A stretch of DNA of 64,000 nt, from assembly GCF_964026585.1 (NCBI RefSeq), contig NZ_OZ032160.1:558001-622000 (forward strand). Direction: 5' to 3'. The position numbers and the translations under genes were made by a program. Source of the DNA: Candidatus Endowatersipora endosymbiont of Watersipora subatra. Lineage in GTDB: Bacteria; Pseudomonadota; Alphaproteobacteria; Rhizobiales; Rhizobiaceae. Below, piece after piece: positions 59,739-64,000 of the stretch. The notes beneath the pieces were generated by a model, which worked only from the letters and a program-made list of their open reading frames with translations, was not told the origin of the DNA and ran no database searches. Numbering within the stretch: position 1 is the first letter of the stretch; every line of letters begins with the position of its first letter.

Positions 59739-60227
59739 ATGATGAAGTTCGATCTTCGATATAAATTTTTAATTATTGCATTGGTTTCGATTGATCAACT
59801 GAGTAAATGGGTAGTAGAAACTCATTTGCTCTTTCGTGATAAAGTTGATGTCTTTCCATTTCTAGCACTATTTCGGACGCACAATAAAGGGATTGCGTTC
59901 TCAATGTTGTCATCAATGGATCGTATACTGTTGATAGGCCTAATATTTCTGATTATTTTATTTTTACTGAATTTATGGGAGAATTTTCGAATCAATAACC
60001 ATTTTTCCCATTTCGGTTTTGCTATCCTCATTTCAGGAGCTATCGGTAACTTAATCGATCGTTTGATGCGAGGTCACGTGGTAGATTTCCTTCTTTTTTA
60101 TACTGAAAACTGGGCTTTCCCCGTATTCAACGCAGCGGATTCTTTTATCACTCTTGGTGCTATAGCTGTCATTCTTGATAAAATAGTTTTTAACCCTAAC
60201 GAGAAACGGAGGAGTGAAAAAATCTAA
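59739..60227 (+). CDS. lspA: lipoprotein signal peptidase
   Basis: Removes signal peptides from diacylated prolipoproteins at the inner membrane. The 162-residue, four-helix protein has the conserved catalytic Asp pair D116 and D134 (NLIDRLMRGHVVDF and FNAADSFITLG, spacing as in E. coli) and NKGIAFSML before them. The start is one of two adjacent ATG codons at 59739 and 59742. No tightly linked neighbour; 196 nt of unexplained sequence lies upstream. Confidence 0.95.
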   Translation: MMKFDLRYKFLIIALVSIDQLSKWVVETHLLFRDKVDVFPFLALFRTHNKGIAFSMLSSMDRILLIGLIFLIILFLLNLWENFRINNHFSHFGFAILISGAIGNLIDRLMRGHVVDFLLFYTENWAFPVFNAADSFITLGAIAVILDKIVFNPNEKRRSEKI

Positions 60228-60320
60228 AAACAAGTGAATCCTTTATATAGATATAGCATTTTTAAAAGAGGAACCTATGATTAATAATCAGTTATGATTC
60301 TCTATAAAGATGATTTTTAA

Positions 60321-60902
60321 ATGATTTTACTGAATAAAATTTATACAAAAACGGGTGATGATGGGACTACAGCACTTGTCGATGGTTCTCGTGTTAAAAA
60401 AAATGATGTTCGGGTAGAGGCGTATGGAACTGTTGATGAAACAAATGCCTCTATAGGGATATTACGGCTTTATACGCAGAACCAATATCCAGTCATCGAT
60501 ACTATGCTCAGTCGGATACAAAATGATCTCTTTGATTTAGGTGCAGATCTAGCAAATCCTGAAGCAGGAGAGAACACTGACTCTGAGGCTTTGCAGGTTA
60601 TCGAGAGTCAAGTAGCTAGGCTAGAGTCAGAAATTGATCAACTCAATTCTGGTCTTACTCCTTTGCATTCATTTGTATTGCCCGGCGGGGGATCTGCTGC
60701 CGCACATTTTCATCTGAGTCGAACGATTGCTCGCCGAGCGGAGCGTTTGATAGTTCAAATGGCTCAAGACTCTCAACAAAACCTGAATCCCTTTGTTATT
60801 CAGTATATGAATCGAGTCTCAGATTTTTTGTTTGTTGCAGCACGGGTTGTCAATCATCATGGTGATGATGATGTCCTCTGGGTACCCGGTAAAAATAGGT
60901 AA
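60321..60902 (+). CDS. cob(I)alamin adenosyltransferase, PduO type
   Basis: Adenosylates corrinoids to make coenzyme B12. The 193-residue trimeric-type enzyme has the N-terminal ATP motif IYTKTGDDGTTALVDGSRV, AYGTVDETNASIG, and the C-terminal RAERLIVQMAQ, NPFVIQYMNRVSDFLFVAAR block. No cobalamin synthesis or B12-dependent gene is in the window, so the role (salvage or de novo) cannot be told here. Confidence 0.93.
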   Translation: MILLNKIYTKTGDDGTTALVDGSRVKKNDVRVEAYGTVDETNASIGILRLYTQNQYPVIDTMLSRIQNDLFDLGADLANPEAGENTDSEALQVIESQVARLESEIDQLNSGLTPLHSFVLPGGGSAAAHFHLSRTIARRAERLIVQMAQDSQQNLNPFVIQYMNRVSDFLFVAARVVNHHGDDDVLWVPGKNR

Positions 60903-61000
60903 AGTTGGTATAATTTTTGAGTATTAAGATGGGTTAATTTTATATCGTATATCAAAAAATGAGCACGCAAAATTTAATTTATGTTGATATCTCTACCTTT

Positions 61001-61555
61001 ATGTCCATCCTTCCTATTGTAAAACTTCCTGATCCTATTTTGCGTGTTCATTCAAAGCCAATTGAACGTGTTGATGATGATTTGGGCGATTTTCTTGATT
61101 CTATGTTAGAAACTATGTACGACGCGACTGGAATCGGTCTTGCAGCTGTTCAGGTTGGTCAACCAATAAGGATTTTTACGGTTGACTGTTCTCAACAGTC
61201 TTGTGAGGATCAAGAAAATAATGCTCATCAGGAAAAACAACCCATAATTCTGATTAATCCAGAAATACTTCATTGCACGGAAGAACCAAGTGTCCATGAT
61301 GAGGGTTGTTTATCAATACCCAACTACTATGCGCATGTTGCACGCCCTTCTAGATGTACTGTCAAATATCTCGATAGAGATGGTAAAGAACAACGCCTGA
61401 ACGCTGAAGGAATCTTATCAACCTGCATTCAGCATGAATTAGACCATTTAAATGGTATTCTTTTTATTGACTATCTTTCAAAATTAAAGAGAGATACGGT
61501 GCTTAAGAAATTTACAAAAATTTCAAAACAGAACGGGACATGTTTTATTGGTTAA
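61001..61555 (+). CDS. def: peptide deformylase
   Basis: Removes the N-formyl group from nascent proteins. From ATG 61001 it has 184 residues. Active-site motifs: [10 protein letters not shown] with Q51 (alanine where proline is common), EGCLSIP with metal ligand C103, and QHELDHLNG with H145, E146 and H149. The open frame from 60959 adds 14 residues that do not match the family. It precedes fmt by 23 nt, the usual pair. Confidence 0.96.
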   Translation: MSILPIVKLPDPILRVHSKPIERVDDDLGDFLDSMLETMYDATGIGLAAVQVGQPIRIFTVDCSQQSCEDQENNAHQEKQPIILINPEILHCTEEPSVHDEGCLSIPNYYAHVARPSRCTVKYLDRDGKEQRLNAEGILSTCIQHELDHLNGILFIDYLSKLKRDTVLKKFTKISKQNGTCFIG

Positions 61556-61578
61556 TTAGTATTTCAGTCTATTAGTGC

Positions 61579-62514
61579 ATGGCGTTACGTGTCATCTTCA
61601 TGGGATCTCCGAATTTTTCAGTTCCCTCTCTAGAAGCGATTATAGGGGCAGGGCATACACTCTCTTCCTGCTATACTTGTCCTCCTCGTTCTGCAGGTCG
61701 TCGTGGATTAGTCTTGAAAAAGTCATCGATTCATCAATTAGCTATTGAGCGTGGCATTGAAGTGAGAACTCCGACTTCCTTTAATGCGAAGGAGGAGCAT
61801 GAAATATTTAAGAAATTCAATGCTGATGTTGCTATCGTGGTGGCCTATGGCATGCTTTTGCCGACTTCAATCCTTCAGATAACTAAGCTTGGCTGTTATA
61901 ACGCACATGCTTCGCTTTTGCCGAGATGGCGAGGGGCAGCGCCTATTCAGCGAGCCATCATGGATGGCGATGAGTATACCGGGATGACAATTATAAAAAT
62001 GAATGGAGGATTAGATACAGGACCTATTGCTCTCACTGAAAAAATATCAATTAATGAGCAAATTACATCAGGCGGTCTTCACGATAGGCTTGCAGAGATG
62101 AGTGCAAGTTTGATAGTAAGAGCTCTCAAAAAGTTAGAGCAAGGGGATCTATTTTTAACATCTCAGCCTCACACTGGGGTTACCTATGCGAAAAAAATCA
62201 GTAAAAATGAAACCCGTATCAACTGGGACCAGCCTAACTACATATGCCATCGACAAATTATGGGGCTCTCGCCTTTTCCAGGGGCATGGTGCGAAATGAA
62301 GATTAATAACAAGCCAACTCGTGTTAAGATTCTTCGTTCTCAACCTGTCGAATATGAATCAAATTCTCCTGGTATCGCCATTATCGATGATGAACTCTTA
62401 GTTTCTTGCCGTAGAGGGGCCGTTCGATTGCTCTATATTCAAAAAACAGGATCGAAAGTAATCAAAGGAAGTGATTTTTTGCTAGGAAATTCTTTAGATC
62501 CAGAAATAAACTGA
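61579..62514 (+). CDS. fmt: methionyl-tRNA formyltransferase
   Basis: Formylates initiator Met-tRNA using 10-formyl-THF (supplied via folD). The 311-residue protein has RVIFMGSPNFSVPSLEAI at the N-terminus, the catalytic N-H-D set in YNAHASLLPRWRGAAPIQRAI and GMTIIKMNGGLDTGPI, and the C-terminal OB-like domain (RIN onward). Coupled with def and, after one base, truA. Confidence 0.97.
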   Translation: MALRVIFMGSPNFSVPSLEAIIGAGHTLSSCYTCPPRSAGRRGLVLKKSSIHQLAIERGIEVRTPTSFNAKEEHEIFKKFNADVAIVVAYGMLLPTSILQITKLGCYNAHASLLPRWRGAAPIQRAIMDGDEYTGMTIIKMNGGLDTGPIALTEKISINEQITSGGLHDRLAEMSASLIVRALKKLEQGDLFLTSQPHTGVTYAKKISKNETRINWDQPNYICHRQIMGLSPFPGAWCEMKINNKPTRVKILRSQPVEYESNSPGIAIIDDELLVSCRRGAVRLLYIQKTGSKVIKGSDFLLGNSLDPEIN

Positions 62515-62515
62515 T

Positions 62516-63274
62516 ATGAATATGAAGCGCTATAGATTTAAGATCGAATATAATGGAACTCCCTTTTGTGGCTGGCAACGTCAAACAAATCTGACGTCCG
62601 TTCAAGGTGAGATTGAAGCTGCTTTGACAAAAATTGGTGAATTGAATGCAATTGTTCACGGTGCAGGACGTACTGATGCCGGTGTACATGCAACTGGTCA
62701 GATTGCTCATACTGATCTCCAAAAGAGATGGCAGTCTTTTCGACTTATGGAAGCTCTCAATGCAAATCTCAGGCAGTCAGGTATAGCGATCCTGTCATGC
62801 GAAGGAGCAAATAATGAGTTTCATGCACGATTTTCTGCAATCAAGAGGCGTTATATCTACCGGATTATCCAAAGGCGAGCTCCGCTGACAGTTGATAGTG
62901 GTTTGGCTTGGAATGTAAGAACCTACCTTGATCTAACAGCCATGAAGGAGGCCGCTAAACTATTAATTGGTAACCATGATTTTACCACGTTTCGGTCAAC
63001 AGAGTGTCAAGTAACGTCTCCAGTTAAAACATTGGATACACTCGATGTCAATGCGGTGGCTGATTCAGAAAAAATGATCGTTATAATATCAACGACTGCT
63101 CGCTCTTATCTTCATAAACAGGTTCGATCTCTTGTAGGCTGTTTGAAATATGTAGGTGAGGGTAAATGGACATCAGAGAATCTTCAAGAAGCACTCATAG
63201 CACGGAACCGAAAAGCCTGTGCACCCATAGCACCTGCCTGTGGTCTTTATTTAACAGAGGTTTATTATGAATAG
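62516..63274 (+). CDS. truA: tRNA pseudouridine synthase A
   Basis: Forms pseudouridine at tRNA positions 38-40. The 252-residue protein has the catalytic D54 in GAGRTDAGVHATGQIAH, the YNGTPFCGWQRQ start, FHARFSAIKRRYIYRI and the C-terminal LHKQVRSLVGCLKYVGEGK region. It begins one base after the fmt stop and ends at a small hairpin. Typical length for the family. Confidence 0.97.
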   Translation: MNMKRYRFKIEYNGTPFCGWQRQTNLTSVQGEIEAALTKIGELNAIVHGAGRTDAGVHATGQIAHTDLQKRWQSFRLMEALNANLRQSGIAILSCEGANNEFHARFSAIKRRYIYRIIQRRAPLTVDSGLAWNVRTYLDLTAMKEAAKLLIGNHDFTTFRSTECQVTSPVKTLDTLDVNAVADSEKMIVIISTTARSYLHKQVRSLVGCLKYVGEGKWTSENLQEALIARNRKACAPIAPACGLYLTEVYYE

Positions 63275-63278
63275 CTTT

Positions 63279-63293
63279 AGGAGGCCACCTCTT
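63279..63293 (+). terminator. short hairpin after truA
   Basis: AGGAGG (63279-63284) pairs with CCTCTT (63288-63293) across a CCA loop (one wobble), just after the truA stop and followed by TTG. A weak terminator or chance; the same AGGAGG looks like a ribosome-binding site but leads only to ATG ATT TTC TAG. Confidence 0.3.
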
Positions 63294-63414
63294 TTGTAGC
63301 TATGATTTTCTAGATATCGGAGAGGGAATCTCATTATCTTTTGAGCCTTGTAGCGACCTGAGTTCACAAGACACACATCAAGAAAAGAAGTGGATACCAG
63401 AGATTTTGGAGAGA

Positions 63415-64000
63415 TTGAATAATTTTGAACGAGCTATAAACAAGAAGCTTGATTCTTTTCTGACTGAATCTAATCAGAATTTTGAAATTTTCCGTCCTCA
63501 TAAGTTAGTCTCTGCAATGCGCCATGCCGTTTTTAATGGTGGAAAACGATTACGTCCCTATTTGATGGTGGAAATTGCTTCCTTTCTAGGTGCAAATAAA
63601 AAAAGTGTATTTCAGACTGCCTGTGCTCTGGAATGTCTGCATTGCTATTCGCTTGTGCATGATGATTTGCCTGCGATGGATAACGATGATCTACGGCGTG
63701 GAAAGCTTACTGTGCACAGAAAATTTGATGAAGCAACTGCTATTCTGACTGGTGATGCACTCTTGACTCTATCTTTCGATCTGATTGCTTCAGATCAAGA
63801 AAACCTTAACTCTGATATGCGTGTTGAACTGACTATGCTATTAGCACGTGCTGCTGGTTTAGGTGGAATGGTAGGAGGTCAAATCTTAGATCTTGAAGCA
63901 GAAGGCAGAACGCTGAATCAAAATCAAATTCATCAATTTCAGTCGATGAAAACAGGTACCCTGATCCGATTTGCCTGTGAAGCTGGCGCAATTATAGGTC
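63415..64000 (+). CDS. ispA: farnesyl diphosphate synthase (IspA-type), 3' end cut by window edge
   Basis: Short-chain prenyl transferase making farnesyl diphosphate from IPP and DMAPP/GPP; with ispH it supplies the isoprenoid pathway. About 195 codons are visible: FNGGKRLRPYLMVE, the first Asp-rich motif HDDLPAMDNDD, HRKFDEATAILTGDAL and GGMVGGQILDLEAEG. The second Asp-rich motif is beyond the edge. I place the start at TTG 63415 (GGAG three nt upstream); TTG 63406 is also in frame, no ATG is in frame nearby, and the frame stays open further upstream, so the start is uncertain. Confidence 0.9.
   Translation, partial: MNNFERAINKKLDSFLTESNQNFEIFRPHKLVSAMRHAVFNGGKRLRPYLMVEIASFLGANKKSVFQTACALECLHCYSLVHDDLPAMDNDDLRRGKLTVHRKFDEATAILTGDALLTLSFDLIASDQENLNSDMRVELTMLLARAAGLGGMVGGQILDLEAEGRTLNQNQIHQFQSMKTGTLIRFACEAGAIIG

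Overview
The window is a 64 kb stretch of an AT-rich alphaproteobacterial chromosome (base composition judged by eye, not computed). Almost every gene is a recognisable core gene in an order typical of free-living and host-associated Alphaproteobacteria: fabD-fabG-acpP-fabF-mltG-gmk, sitABCD, dapF-mtaB-ftsY, ccmABCD-ccmG-yciB-acnA, purB-purC-purS-purQ-purL-bolA-grxD, coxB-coxA-ctaB-ctaG-coxC-DUF983-SURF1-ispH-thrB-rnhA, and def-fmt-truA. The mixture fits a Hyphomicrobiales- or Rhodospirillales-like lineage; I cannot name the species. Genes are closely packed with many ATGA/TGATG overlaps. I see no insertion sequence, prophage, integrase, CRISPR array or toxin-antitoxin pair.

Layout. 1-5276 (minus strand): fatty-acid synthesis operon ending in the cell-wall transglycosylase mltG and a gmk cut by the window edge. 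5472-10678 (minus): livGFHMK branched-chain amino-acid ABC importer. 11042-11118: tRNA-Arg(ACG). 11289-14726 (minus): sitABCD Mn/Fe importer. 15154-23480 (plus): IalB-family secreted protein, argG, dapF-mtaB-ftsY and cytochrome c maturation genes ccmABCD/ccmG. 23495-24109 (minus): yciB. 24302-27004 (plus): aconitase, converging on acetyl-CoA synthetase (27095-29041, minus). 29223-36325 (minus): grxD, bolA, purine synthesis, rpe. 36543-37298: pdxJ (plus). 37421-40710 (minus): gpmA, dapB and an exporter-type ABC protein. 41182-42933 (plus): pyrC-pyrE. 43052-43870 (minus): fabI. 44255-44863: pdxH. 45105-54006 (plus): aa3-type cytochrome oxidase with its assembly factors, then ispH-thrB-rnhA. 54287-54871: yqgE. 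54915-57065 (minus): membrane PAS-GGDEF protein. 57602-63274 (plus): folD, a GlxA-type regulator, lspA, PduO-type adenosyltransferase, def, fmt, truA. 63415-64000: start of an ispA-type prenyl synthase, cut by the window end.

Together the genes describe an aerobic heterotroph: aa3 oxidase with heme and copper assembly factors and c-type cytochrome maturation; acetate activation and part of the TCA cycle; synthesis of purines, pyrimidines, PLP, arginine, lysine/diaminopimelate, threonine and isoprenoids; and importers for amino acids and Mn/Fe.

I found no convincing undescribed multi-gene system. The best leads are: a G10 run inside coxA and a G8/T8 pair inside mltG (both in frame, both slippage-prone); a membrane PAS-GGDEF protein whose GGDEF domain has lost several catalytic and substrate residues; an ABC exporter with an LSCGQ signature; a possible 54-codon membrane protein and a short upstream ORF before folD; and several palindromes near fabD, fabI and pdxH. 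Start codons were chosen from ribosome-binding sites, overlaps and family N-termini, so several genes are shorter than the longest open frame.
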